DNA from: Clostridiaceae bacterium
GTDB lineage: Bacteria > Bacillota > Clostridia > Saccharofermentanales > UBA5734
DNA: 32,779 nucleotides
Direction: 5' to 3'
Assembly (NCBI GenBank): GCA_012520975.1
Contig: JAAYNF010000044.1
Coordinates: 1-32,779, forward strand
How positions within the stretch are numbered: the first letter of the stretch is position 1; each line of letters opens with the position of its first letter. Under the pieces are notes generated by a model. The model did no database searches. It was not told the origin of the DNA and saw only the letters and a list, made by a program, of their open reading frames with translations. Made by a program: the position numbers and the translations under genes. This document shows, piece by piece, positions 8,140 to 15,466 of the stretch.

Positions 8140-8793
8140 ATGTCCGTCAATCCGACCGGAGAACAGCCCGCCGCCGCACCGCAGTCTTTCGCGGCGGCTT
8201 TTCTTCAGTTTGAGCAAGATTGCCAAAGTTGTCGTAACTGTCCGCTGGGGGAAACACGCCGTCAGGCCGTTGTTTGGCGCGGTGCGAGGCAGGCTCGCCT
8301 GATGTTGATCGGTGAGGGTCCGGGAGCCGAAGAAGACCAGCGCGGACTGCCCTTTGTTGGCGCGGCCGGCCGTTTGCTCGACCTCTTGCTGACCGCAAAC
8401 GGGCTGTTGCCCGATACCTTTCATATCTGCAATATCGTCAAATGCCGTCCTCCCGGAAATCGCGTTCCGACCCCGGAGGAGGCCAAGGCCTGCAAGCCGC
8501 TCCTGGCCCGCCAGTTTCTTCTGGTTCGGCCGAAAGTAATTGTTCTTTTAGGAGCCACGGCTTACAAATATTTCACCGGCAACAACGATGCGATCAGCAA
8601 GGTGCGCGGAAAGTGGATTGAGCGGCGCGGGTCGCTGATTATGCCAACCTTCCACCCCGCCTATATTTTGCGGAACAATAACGAGCGCATCCGGCTTTGG
8701 GAAGACATCACCCAAGTTCGGTGTAAAATGGAAGAACTGGGCTATTTAAGTCCGCTTGTTTATCAGCCGGAAATGCCGTCGGGTCGTTCCTGA
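8140..8793 (+). CDS. family 4-type uracil-DNA glycosylase
   Basis: Removes uracil from DNA in base-excision repair. The 217-aa protein has the family 4 pattern: [4Fe-4S] cysteines at C28/C31 (CQSC, with C34 close by) and in CNIVKCRPPG and AKACKPLL, motif 1 GEGPGAEEDQRGLPFVG for uracil and water positioning, and the C-terminal motif TFHPAYILR. The length is in the usual range for the thermostable Fe-S UDG family. ATG at 8140 has GAAGGAGAA upstream with about 9-nt spacing. The VanZ-like gene follows 17 nt later and is probably cotranscribed. Confidence 0.92.
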   Translation: MSVNPTGEQPAAAPQSFAAAFLQFEQDCQSCRNCPLGETRRQAVVWRGARQARLMLIGEGPGAEEDQRGLPFVGAAGRLLDLLLTANGLLPDTFHICNIVKCRPPGNRVPTPEEAKACKPLLARQFLLVRPKVIVLLGATAYKYFTGNNDAISKVRGKWIERRGSLIMPTFHPAYILRNNNERIRLWEDITQVRCKMEELGYLSPLVYQPEMPSGRS

Positions 8794-8810
8794 GAAAGAG
8801 TGGAAGCAAC

Positions 8811-9326
8811 ATGTATTTGGAGAACAATCGCCGTCGTAGACCGGCCGTCGGGCCGATCATCAGCTGGATTTTGGTTGTCCTTTGGATGGCCGTCATCTTC
8901 TTTTTATCCGCACAGGACGGCACGCAATCCGGAAGTTTGAGCGGCAGCATCGCCGCAGTCCTTTATCCGCTTCTATCGGGCCGACAGGATCCGGAAGGAC
9001 AGTTGGCTTTTGAGAGCGTTCTGCGGACCTTGGCTCATGGTGGCATTTACTTTATATTGGCTTTGCTGGTCTGCCTGGCTCTTGTCAAGAGTCGGGTGCG
9101 CGACATCGGCAGTATGGTTGTTACTTTTCTGATTTGTGCCGTCTATGCCGCATCGGATGAAATCCATCAGGCATATGTTCCGGGGCGGGCCAGCGAATGG
9201 GTAGATTTTTTGGTTGACATGGCAGGTGTAATCATCGGAATTGTTTTGTTCCATGTGATCAGTGCTCTGCGCTATCTTAACCGCCAACGCAAGGCAGCGA
9301 ATACGTCGGAATATCTGAAGATTTGA
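8811..9326 (+). CDS. VanZ-like membrane protein
   Basis: Small integral membrane protein of 171 aa with four predicted membrane segments. It carries the VanZ family signatures FFLSAQ after the first segment, RTLAHGGIYFILALL, and SDEIHQAYVPGRASEWVDFLVDMAG. VanZ is linked to teicoplanin resistance in enterococci, but most chromosomal homologues have no defined role, and there are no other van genes here. The start is ATG at 8811 after AAGAGTGGAAG, a weak ribosome site. Downstream to the first LysR gene there is a 106-bp gap in which I see only a short GTGG-CCAC hairpin and no clear promoter. Confidence 0.85.
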   Translation: MYLENNRRRRPAVGPIISWILVVLWMAVIFFLSAQDGTQSGSLSGSIAAVLYPLLSGRQDPEGQLAFESVLRTLAHGGIYFILALLVCLALVKSRVRDIGSMVVTFLICAVYAASDEIHQAYVPGRASEWVDFLVDMAGVIIGIVLFHVISALRYLNRQRKAANTSEYLKI

Positions 9327-9432
9327 GATTCGGCCGGGAATTGATGACTCCTTGGCTGTCGTCGCGAAACATCATGGTGGCTGCACCCACTATCAATTTG
9401 TCCTTCGGCTGTGGAAAGGGGGATCGTATCCG

Positions 9433-10368
9433 ATGACCACAACTCAAATGGCATATTTTTTAGCGTTGGTGGAAAAGCTCAGTTTTACGGCTGTTGCGGA
9501 ACTTTTTTATGTCACACAACCCACCTTGTCCCGACAGATTATGAATCTGGAAGCCGAGCTGGAAACGCAGCTCTTTGTCCGCAAAAGCAATACCGTGACG
9601 GTCACCGCTGCCGGAATGGCACTGTACGACGGTTTAAAACCTCTTTATAGGCAATTAACCCGGCTGATCGACTCGGTAAAGAGATACGAGGAGTTGCAGC
9701 GACAAACCTTTACCATTGGCATTGCAGAAGAATTGCTACTTGATGATCCCGTCCAGCTTGCTATCGGTATGTTCAGTGGAAAGCACCCGGAAGTCAATGT
9801 CAGCATTATTCGCACTTCCTATGCCAAACTGCAGCGTGGTTTGCTGGATGGGACCATCAGCGTGGCCAATACGATCACCAGTAGCTTTGATATGGAAGGC
9901 GGAAAGTTTGAGTTTCTCAAAATAGCGCTTGAGGGAATTTATTTGGCCTGTCCCAAAGAACTGGGTGCTGCCTTGCCAAATCCGATCCCGCTGGAGCAAT
10001 TCATTGAAGTACTGCGTCGCAACAAGCTGCTGCTGGGTGCAGTTGATGATTTTGGCGAGCGCGAGACCGTTCCTCTGGCTGTGTTCTACGAAGCCTTCGG
10101 CCTTCTTGATTTTGCGCCGGACATTCAGATCTACGGCTCTCCGCTGTCCATTCAGTCGCAGGTTGCCGCGGGGCTGGGCATTTCTCTTTCTAATGCGTCC
10201 CACCTTTTTGCAATCGACCCTAAAACATCATTGCTCAAAATTGATGTTCCGCCCAAACGCGGCACCAGTTATGAAAAAGGATTGGTATTTGCCGCGGAAA
10301 ATCAATCTTCTCTCCTCCGGAACTTTCTTGAACTGGTGCAGGAAAATATGGACAAAACGGCCTCTTGA
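9433..10368 (+). CDS. LysR-type transcriptional regulator 1
   Basis: DNA-binding regulator of 311 aa. The N-terminal winged helix-turn-helix is clear (TQMAYFLALVEKLSFTAVAE, then VTQPTLSRQIMNLEAEL), followed by a LysR substrate-binding domain from about residue 90. ATG at 9433 is the family start, with AAAGGGGGA about 9 nt upstream; the open frame continues upstream without similarity. The effector and targets are unknown. It is the first of three consecutive LysR genes on the same strand, which differ strongly outside the HTH. Confidence 0.88.
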   Translation: MTTTQMAYFLALVEKLSFTAVAELFYVTQPTLSRQIMNLEAELETQLFVRKSNTVTVTAAGMALYDGLKPLYRQLTRLIDSVKRYEELQRQTFTIGIAEELLLDDPVQLAIGMFSGKHPEVNVSIIRTSYAKLQRGLLDGTISVANTITSSFDMEGGKFEFLKIALEGIYLACPKELGAALPNPIPLEQFIEVLRRNKLLLGAVDDFGERETVPLAVFYEAFGLLDFAPDIQIYGSPLSIQSQVAAGLGISLSNASHLFAIDPKTSLLKIDVPPKRGTSYEKGLVFAAENQSSLLRNFLELVQENMDKTAS

Positions 10369-10383
10369 GGTCCTTTTTTGTCC
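10350..10383 (+). terminator. possible terminator after LysR 1
   Basis: Outer arms GGACAAAA (10350-10357) and TTTTGTCC (10376-10383) pair perfectly, with an inner GGCCTC/GAGG(T)CC helix and a run of six T (10374-10379). The inner loop is tight and the hairpin overlaps the end of the gene, so termination may be partial. Confidence 0.35.
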
Positions 10384-10431
10384 TTTCCCTTCAAAGCACA
10401 GCGTTTTCACAACAAAAATGCAGGAGGCGTT

Positions 10432-11307
10432 ATGAATCAGCTGGGTATTTTATGTTTTACATCCGTTGCCCGAACCCGAAGTTTTTCCGCAACAGCTCGT
10501 GAGCTTCGGATCTCTCAGCAAGCGGTGAGCAAGCACATTCGAACTTTGGAAGAAAAATTGGGTTTTCCTTTGTTTCTCCGTAGTTATCAGACCGTTCACC
10601 TGACCAAAGGCGGAGAACGGATGCTGGTTTATTTTGAGCAACAAGAACAGCTTTTGAATGAGGTTCAGGAGCATTTCCGTTCCAATCGGAATCCCTCGCT
10701 CCTTCGCATTGCCTGGTCTCAATGGCTTGGTGCGCCGGCTTGGTTTCGGCAGATCATTGTGGATTTCGGAACGGCACATCCTTCCGTCCGTCTTGCAATT
10801 TACGACCTAAACGCAGAGGAAATAAGCACCGCATTGCAAAATGAAGAGGTTGATATTCTTCTTACCACGCAGTATGCCGCCGATTACCTCCCTGTTCTCT
10901 GGAACAGGACCCCGATAGGAAGAGAGCCGATTTTTCTACTTGGAAGCAAGTATGTCGATTACGATTTTGACGACTGCTCTCCATTTCCGTTTTTTGCCAC
11001 CTATGCGGGAGAATTCAGCGAGCAGGGCGTGCTGGATCGGGTCCAAAAGGAGTGTGAACGTTTCAATATTAATCCTAAAAGTATCGAGATCTGTCCCAAC
11101 ATGGGTTCCGTTTGTCTGAATGTCCTGTCCCGATGCGGCCTTGCATTGGGTCTTCGTATCCCGCCCCTTGTCCACTCCAATGAATTTATCCTTCATCCCA
11201 CCGGCCGGTATGCCTCGGTGGTCCTTTGCCGTCCTCTCCATCAGAAACGAGAAGATGCCGTCCTTTTTGAGCAATTCCTTTTCAATCGATTGGAGGTGGC
11301 ACAATGA
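10432..11307 (+). CDS. LysR-type transcriptional regulator 2
   Basis: Regulator of 291 aa. The HTH covers LGILCFTSVARTRSFSATAREL and ISQQAVSKHIRTLEEKLGF, with FLRSYQTVHLTKGGERML completing the DNA-binding domain. The effector domain is divergent from typical LysR sensors. ATG at 10432 follows GCAGGAGG with good spacing. Its last four bases overlap the start of LysR 3 (ATGA), so the two are very likely cotranscribed and translationally coupled. Targets unknown. Confidence 0.87.
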   Translation: MNQLGILCFTSVARTRSFSATARELRISQQAVSKHIRTLEEKLGFPLFLRSYQTVHLTKGGERMLVYFEQQEQLLNEVQEHFRSNRNPSLLRIAWSQWLGAPAWFRQIIVDFGTAHPSVRLAIYDLNAEEISTALQNEEVDILLTTQYAADYLPVLWNRTPIGREPIFLLGSKYVDYDFDDCSPFPFFATYAGEFSEQGVLDRVQKECERFNINPKSIEICPNMGSVCLNVLSRCGLALGLRIPPLVHSNEFILHPTGRYASVVLCRPLHQKREDAVLFEQFLFNRLEVAQ

Positions 11308-12206
11308 CATTCCCACAGATCGATTGTTTCCTGGCTGTGCTTAAACACGGCAGCATTGCCGGTGCTGCCAGAACGCTTTTTCTTTCGCCTCAGGTTGTAA
11401 GTCAGCACATTGCCCGGCTGGAAAAAGAATTGTCGGTTCGTTTGTTTTCCCGCAGCAGAACAGGTATGGAGCTCACGGCTCAAGGCCAAGACTTTTACGA
11501 ATTTGTCGTCCGTTGGATCGGGTTGCACAACCGCACATTAAAATCGATTCACGAGGTCTACGACAGCCTTCCTCGGTGTTTCAACATCGGCGTGTCGGAA
11601 TATATCGATTCTGTCGGTGCCATCAGCGGCGGTATTGTTGACTTTTCCCACAAGCGCGACGCTACCGACATCCGGTGTACGCAGAAAGACAATCAAGGTC
11701 TGCTGGTCGATATTTTTTCGGGCAAGCTGGATACGGCTTTGGTGTGCGGCGATCAAATCGCCCCCTATGCCGACTTGAGCATCGAGCCGGTTGCCAAGGA
11801 AGATCTTCGTCTCTACATTTCCGGGGTCACGGATCTTCCCGATGATCTGCAGTTGGATTCCCCTGAGCTTCAGGCGGTTTTCCGTTCCCTTCCCCATGTC
11901 AATACGCCTTATGGACAATGGAGCGCACAGGGCTGGGCCGAAATTTCCAGAAGAGTGAATACCTTCCTAGGCATTTCCCCTTACTCCTACTACTCCGTTC
12001 CGAATTTCCGTTCGGTCCTTGCCTGTATCCGCACGATCCCCTGTACTATTGTTTGCGATGCACGTTTTGGCTATCTGCGTGAGGAAGATGGCATTTACAA
12101 CATTCCTCTGGATGCAGACTTCGATCTTTGTTGCATCTGGCTGAAGACCAACGAAAATCCATTGGTTCAGGAATTCATTGAGCACATGAAATGGTACTAT
12201 AGCTAG
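11304..12206 (+). CDS. LysR-type transcriptional regulator 3
   Basis: Regulator of 300 aa with HTH residues QIDCFLAVLKHGSIAGAART and LSPQVVSQHIARLEKELSV, then LFSRSRTGMELTAQG. The sensor domain is diverged. GGAGGTGG lies a few nt before the ATG within the end of LysR 2. After its stop, 174 bp separate it from ferritin; there I see an imperfect GCAG/CTGC hairpin without a T-run, a TTTAAG/CTTAAA inverted repeat near 12321-12348, and no convincing promoter. Confidence 0.87.
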   Translation: MTFPQIDCFLAVLKHGSIAGAARTLFLSPQVVSQHIARLEKELSVRLFSRSRTGMELTAQGQDFYEFVVRWIGLHNRTLKSIHEVYDSLPRCFNIGVSEYIDSVGAISGGIVDFSHKRDATDIRCTQKDNQGLLVDIFSGKLDTALVCGDQIAPYADLSIEPVAKEDLRLYISGVTDLPDDLQLDSPELQAVFRSLPHVNTPYGQWSAQGWAEISRRVNTFLGISPYSYYSVPNFRSVLACIRTIPCTIVCDARFGYLREEDGIYNIPLDADFDLCCIWLKTNENPLVQEFIEHMKWYYS

Positions 12207-12380
12207 TGCCATGGCCCTTTGCAGTTCTTGGCGTCAAGCTGCGAAAAAACTTTAGGTAACGCAGGTGACAAAAAATCTAAGGCTTGTCATTTATACTGAA
12301 AGTACATTAGTTCATAACTTTAAGTGAAAGAATGTTGCTTTTGCTTAAACAAAAAGAAATTATAGGGGAGGGACCTGTTA

Positions 12381-12899
12381 ATGATGAATGAGAAGGTCAA
12401 CAAGGCTTTTAATGAGCAGATGAATCGGGAGTTCTACTCGGCGTATTTGTACCTCGGCATGTCGGAGTGGTTAAGTCGCAATGCCTGGACAAACAGTGCG
12501 TCTTGGATGGTGGAACAATATCGTGAGGAAATTGCTCATGCCGAAGGCCTTATGCGGTGGATTCAAAGATGCGATGGAGAAGTTGAGTTTTATGCCATAG
12601 GCGCTGTGCATACAAACTATGACTCGCTCTTGGATGTATTCGAAAAAGCACTGGCGCACGAACAATTTGTTACTAAAAGCATACATGGGCTCGTCAAGTT
12701 AACGCAAGAGAATGAAGACAGAGCCAGCGAACTTTTCCTAGACTGGTATGTGATGGAGCAGGTCGAGGAAGAAGAAGTGGCGCGGGAAAATATTGACAAC
12801 ATTAAACTTGCCGGCGACGACAGGAAGGCCCTCATTGATTTCGATAAATCCATGGCCGGCCGTACCTTTACTCCTCCCGCCATTCCTTATTTGGAGTAA
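12381..12899 (+). CDS. ftnA: bacterial non-haem ferritin
   Basis: Forms a hollow 24-mer that oxidises Fe(II) and stores iron. The 172-aa protein keeps the ferroxidase centre in the same register as E. coli FtnA: E17, E50, H53 and E94, with Q127 and E130 of the third iron site, counting from ATG 12381. The four-helix bundle is complete. GGGGAGGGACC precedes tandem ATG codons (12381, 12384). An intrinsic terminator follows, so this is probably a single-gene unit. No clear Fur or PerR box was found upstream. Confidence 0.94.
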   Translation: MMNEKVNKAFNEQMNREFYSAYLYLGMSEWLSRNAWTNSASWMVEQYREEIAHAEGLMRWIQRCDGEVEFYAIGAVHTNYDSLLDVFEKALAHEQFVTKSIHGLVKLTQENEDRASELFLDWYVMEQVEEEEVARENIDNIKLAGDDRKALIDFDKSMAGRTFTPPAIPYLE

Positions 12900-12936
12900 A
12901 AACAATTCGTCGGCTAGCGACACCAACACACTGCCC

Positions 12937-12966
12937 AAAGGAGCTCTTTGTAAGGGCTCCTTTTTT
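12937..12966 (+). terminator. intrinsic terminator of ferritin
   Basis: AAAGGAGC (12937-12944) pairs with GCTCCTTT (12956-12963), with a T-run at 12961-12966. It ends 6 bp before the opposing terminator of tRNA-Gln. Confidence 0.85.
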
Positions 12967-12972
12967 CATGCT

Positions 12973-13013
12973 AAAAAAAACAACCGCCGATACGGGAAAT
13001 CATATCGACGGCT
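12973..13013 (-). terminator. intrinsic terminator of tRNA-Gln
   Basis: On the minus strand a 10-bp stem (13013-13004 with 12991-12982, two G-U pairs) is followed by eight T (12980-12973). It lies 11 nt after the tRNA CCA end. Confidence 0.8.
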
Positions 13014-13023
13014 GCATGCATCG

Positions 13024-13097
13024 TGGCTGCCGGACTAGGATTTGAACCCAGACAGACTGATCCAGAGTCAGTAGTGCTACCCTTACACAATCCGGCA
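13024..13097 (-). tRNA. tRNA-Gln, anticodon CUG
   Basis: A complete cloverleaf can be folded: a 7-bp acceptor stem TGCCGGA/TCCGGCA, D-arm GTG/CAC with GG in the loop, anticodon stem ACTGA/TCAGT with loop CTCTGGA (anticodon CUG, reads CAG), T-arm CTGGG/CCTAG with loop TTCAAAT, discriminator G73 and an encoded CCA end. U1-A72 and G73 are typical of glutamine tRNAs. It has its own promoter and terminator and no adjacent tRNA. Confidence 0.95.
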
Positions 13098-13134
13098 TCA
13101 ATATGTTCGCTGCAAGGTTTGATCAGCAGATGGA

Positions 13135-13163
13135 AATATATCATAAAGCCAAGCCCTTTGCAA
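13135..13163 (-). promoter_or_regulatory. promoter of tRNA-Gln
   Basis: On the minus strand: TTGCAA (13163-13158), a 17-bp spacer and TATATT (13140-13135), about 38 bp before the mature tRNA 5' end. It lies in the gap between the MaoC-like gene and the tRNA. Confidence 0.65.
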
Positions 13164-13205
13164 GCGCACAGCCGTATTCCGCTTGAGTGCCGTTCTGTTT
13201 TCTTC

Positions 13206-14645
13206 TTACTTACAAATTGAGGGTAGTTCAATTTTCGCAGCGCCGGTGAGCCAGATGCGGTCCTCAATGTCCACGTTCCAGAATGTTATCTCGATCAGGA
13301 ATCTGTCTTCCTGCACATATTTGTCGGTGATGCGAGCCTTGGTCCGGGCCAGATCGGTGGTCAGACCGTGGATGGGAATCGTCGAGGTCTCCATGCCGGG
13401 AACCTTGCGGGCGACATTGCGAAACGTGGGGGCGGCCGGAACCGGCTTGCCCAGTGCCGTATGAACGTCAGGTGTCATGATGGACCACTCGCAGCTGCGG
13501 ACGAAGCCATGGTAGCCCACATAATTCATGATGTGACCCAGTGCGATGTCACGGCCCATAAAATTAATCAGAGCTGAACGCTCATTGGCGGTCTTATGGA
13601 TATCGGTGGTACTGATTCCGCCGGCGCTTTCTTCCGGTTTCTCATCGGGGGGAGCCAGAAAGAAGGGTTTGATTCCGTCGGGAGCTTCAGGCACATCATA
13701 AGAGGGATTGCCGGTGGTGTAGATGCCGGTGGCCTCGTCCCGGATCATTTTGGCGAACAGCTCGTCGTTGACAAACTCTTTTTTCAGCTTACGACAGCCG
13801 CCCACGCCTTGACCATAGGGTTTGGTGGGGCAAACGCCGGCAAAGACAGGCCCGAACATGCCATCGGGGATTTCGGTGCCGACCACGACGTTCTCCCAAT
13901 ACAGGGGTTCATCTCCCCGGAGAATTTCGTTCTTGGCGATCTCCCGGAAGAGGGCATAATCCTCATCGGTATAAGGACGGAAAGGGCGGGAAAACCAATC
14001 AGGATCTTCCCACATATCGCCGAAACCGAACTCGGCCCTGGGCTTAGGAAGCCGATCGTTTTTGTAGACTTTCAGGCTCTCCATTGTAGTATAGCAAACC
14101 TTGTTGACCACCTCTCCCTTTTGGTTATAGACAGTGCCGAAGTCCTGTTGATGGAGGTGACGGTAGATTGAGCCGCCGGAGGGGGTGAGATCGGTAATGA
14201 TGCTCTTGTCCCGGATCATATACAGGGTATCGCCGGGATAGACCGGCCGCATACTCTCCACGCGGTGATAAATCTGGGAAACCAGCAGCGTATCCCGGGC
14301 TTCCGGCGGGGTCGGCATGGTAAAAACGTCATCGCAGGAGGACAAGCCGATCATGGCAAAGATGTCTTCATAGCCGTGTGCTTTGGCCACTTTGCTGTCC
14401 AGCATCAGAGCATACTCGGGAGCATACTTCTCGGTGCAGTACCGCATAAAATCACCGGAGGGTGTAAGGGTGGCGCCCAGCTTAACCGGAGGAATCTTTC
14501 CGGAAACGATGTCCGCGCCGGTGACCTCAGTGCTGTTGATTTCGGAGATCATGGAAAAGTATTTCGCCATGGCCTCTTTAGCGGCGTCGTGGTACACGCC
14601 CGGATACTGGATGATAAAATCATCGGGGTTGTAATATCTTCCCAT
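13206..14645 (-). CDS. MaoC/hotdog-like acyl dehydratase family protein, unknown substrate
   Basis: A 479-aa protein that appears to contain two hotdog-like regions. Features suggesting the MaoC/hydratase superfamily are GDFMRYCTEKYAPEYALMLD (about residues 65-85), HRVESMRPVYPGDTLYM (a typical hotdog strand, about residues 125-140), and a C-terminal half with RDIALGHIMNYVGYHGFV and a final FLIEITFWNVDIEDRIWLTGAA resembling the end of a MaoC domain. A clear D-x4-H catalytic dyad was not pinned down, so the reaction is uncertain. ATG at 14645 is preferred because AAAAGGAGCT lies just upstream; the frame stays open 36 nt further. It is divergent from the TRAP transporter operon, with a 24-bp inverted repeat between them, suggesting joint control and that it acts on the imported acid or its CoA ester. 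This is inference. Confidence 0.6.
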   Translation of the reverse strand: MGRYYNPDDFIIQYPGVYHDAAKEAMAKYFSMISEINSTEVTGADIVSGKIPPVKLGATLTPSGDFMRYCTEKYAPEYALMLDSKVAKAHGYEDIFAMIGLSSCDDVFTMPTPPEARDTLLVSQIYHRVESMRPVYPGDTLYMIRDKSIITDLTPSGGSIYRHLHQQDFGTVYNQKGEVVNKVCYTTMESLKVYKNDRLPKPRAEFGFGDMWEDPDWFSRPFRPYTDEDYALFREIAKNEILRGDEPLYWENVVVGTEIPDGMFGPVFAGVCPTKPYGQGVGGCRKLKKEFVNDELFAKMIRDEATGIYTTGNPSYDVPEAPDGIKPFFLAPPDEKPEESAGGISTTDIHKTANERSALINFMGRDIALGHIMNYVGYHGFVRSCEWSIMTPDVHTALGKPVPAAPTFRNVARKVPGMETSTIPIHGLTTDLARTKARITDKYVQEDRFLIEITFWNVDIEDRIWLTGAAKIELPSICK

Positions 14646-14690
14646 GGGATAGCTCCTTTTTATTAAGTAGGTGTCTGCCACGCTGTTGTA

Positions 14691-14719
14691 ATTTTATTCT
14701 GTTTGTTAGGAGGGTTAAA
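14691..14719 (-). promoter_or_regulatory. candidate promoter of the MaoC-like gene
   Basis: On the minus strand: TTTAAC (14719-14714), a 17-bp spacer and TAAAAT (14696-14691). The -35 box directly abuts the left arm of the 24-bp inverted repeat. Confidence 0.5.
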
Positions 14720-14786
14720 GTCCAATTGATAAACCGTATCTGCGCATTCCAAATCCGAATTTGCAGATACGGTTTATCAATTGGAC
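14720..14786. repeat. 24-bp perfect inverted repeat between divergent units
   Basis: Arms 14720-14743 and 14763-14786 are perfect reverse complements over 24 bp, with a 19-bp centre that itself holds an ATTC/GAAT pair. Each arm contains its own dyad GATA-N5-TATC (14728-14740 and 14766-14778, centres 38 bp apart). No T-run follows on either strand, so a simple terminator is unlikely. It lies just upstream of the MaoC-like promoter and about 100 bp before dctQ. Confidence 0.9.
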
Positions 14787-14884
14787 AAATTGCAGCAAAG
14801 GTTTCATGATTAAAGTGGCACCCGTTCGTAATGCTGCAAGCTGTGAGCGCATTTACCGTTTAATATCCAGAGGAGAACCTGTCC

Positions 14885-15466
14885 ATGGAAAAAGAGGGCA
14901 AAGCTCCAAAACCCGCATTGATTCGATTCGATAACGGTATATTCAACACGATGAAGTGGATTTCGTATATTTCTGCAGCGTGCCTGCTGGTGATCACACT
15001 GTTGTCTACTGCAGATGTAATGACATCCAAGCTTTTTAGCCGTAGCATTACCAATGCTACGGATATCGTCACATATCTGAATATCCCCGTGGTATTTCTT
15101 ACTGCTGCATACGTGCAGCTGGAACGTGGGCATACCCATATCGATTTGATTTACAAGCATTTTCCCATGTGGGGACAAAAGATCATACATACTGTTGGCA
15201 ATATTCTAGGCGTTGGACTTTCGGCTTTTATCGGTTATCGTGCCGTGCTGTCCACGATTCAGAAGTTTCAGATTGTGGAAAAAAGTTCTTCTTCCGCATC
15301 TGCCTTTATCGTCTGGCCTTTTGCGGCCTTGATTGCCTTGGGCTTTCTGCTGATGGCGGTGGCGTTCCTGTGGAGCCTGGTGCGTGAGTTTGTGCTGCCG
15401 CCTCGCGCGAAGTTTGATCCTGTGGCCGCCTCTGATGACATATTCGGAGAGGAGGGGAAAGCATGA
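14885..15466 (+). CDS. dctQ: TRAP transporter small permease (DctQ)
   Basis: Small membrane subunit of a tripartite ATP-independent periplasmic (TRAP) transporter, which uses an ion gradient to import organic acids. 193 aa with four hydrophobic segments starting near residue 25 (MKWISYISAACLLVITLLST); it has the DctQ-type ADVMTSKLF and VFLTAAYVQLERGHTHIDLI region. AGAGGAGAACC precedes ATG 14885. It overlaps dctM by 4 nt (ATGA). The upstream region holds the 24-bp inverted repeat; a poor TTGGAC-18-CATGAT pair is the only promoter candidate I see. Confidence 0.88.
   Translation: MEKEGKAPKPALIRFDNGIFNTMKWISYISAACLLVITLLSTADVMTSKLFSRSITNATDIVTYLNIPVVFLTAAYVQLERGHTHIDLIYKHFPMWGQKIIHTVGNILGVGLSAFIGYRAVLSTIQKFQIVEKSSSSASAFIVWPFAALIALGFLLMAVAFLWSLVREFVLPPRAKFDPVAASDDIFGEEGKA

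Noticed and set aside
8811-9326. Glycopeptide resistance locus, based on the VanZ-like protein
   Set aside because: There are no vanHAX, vanRS or vanY genes nearby; VanZ-like proteins are common in Firmicute chromosomes.
14720-14786. Transposon-end or MITE reading of the 24-bp inverted repeat
   Set aside because: No flanking direct repeat and no transposase were seen, and I cannot count copies elsewhere; kept as an operator candidate.
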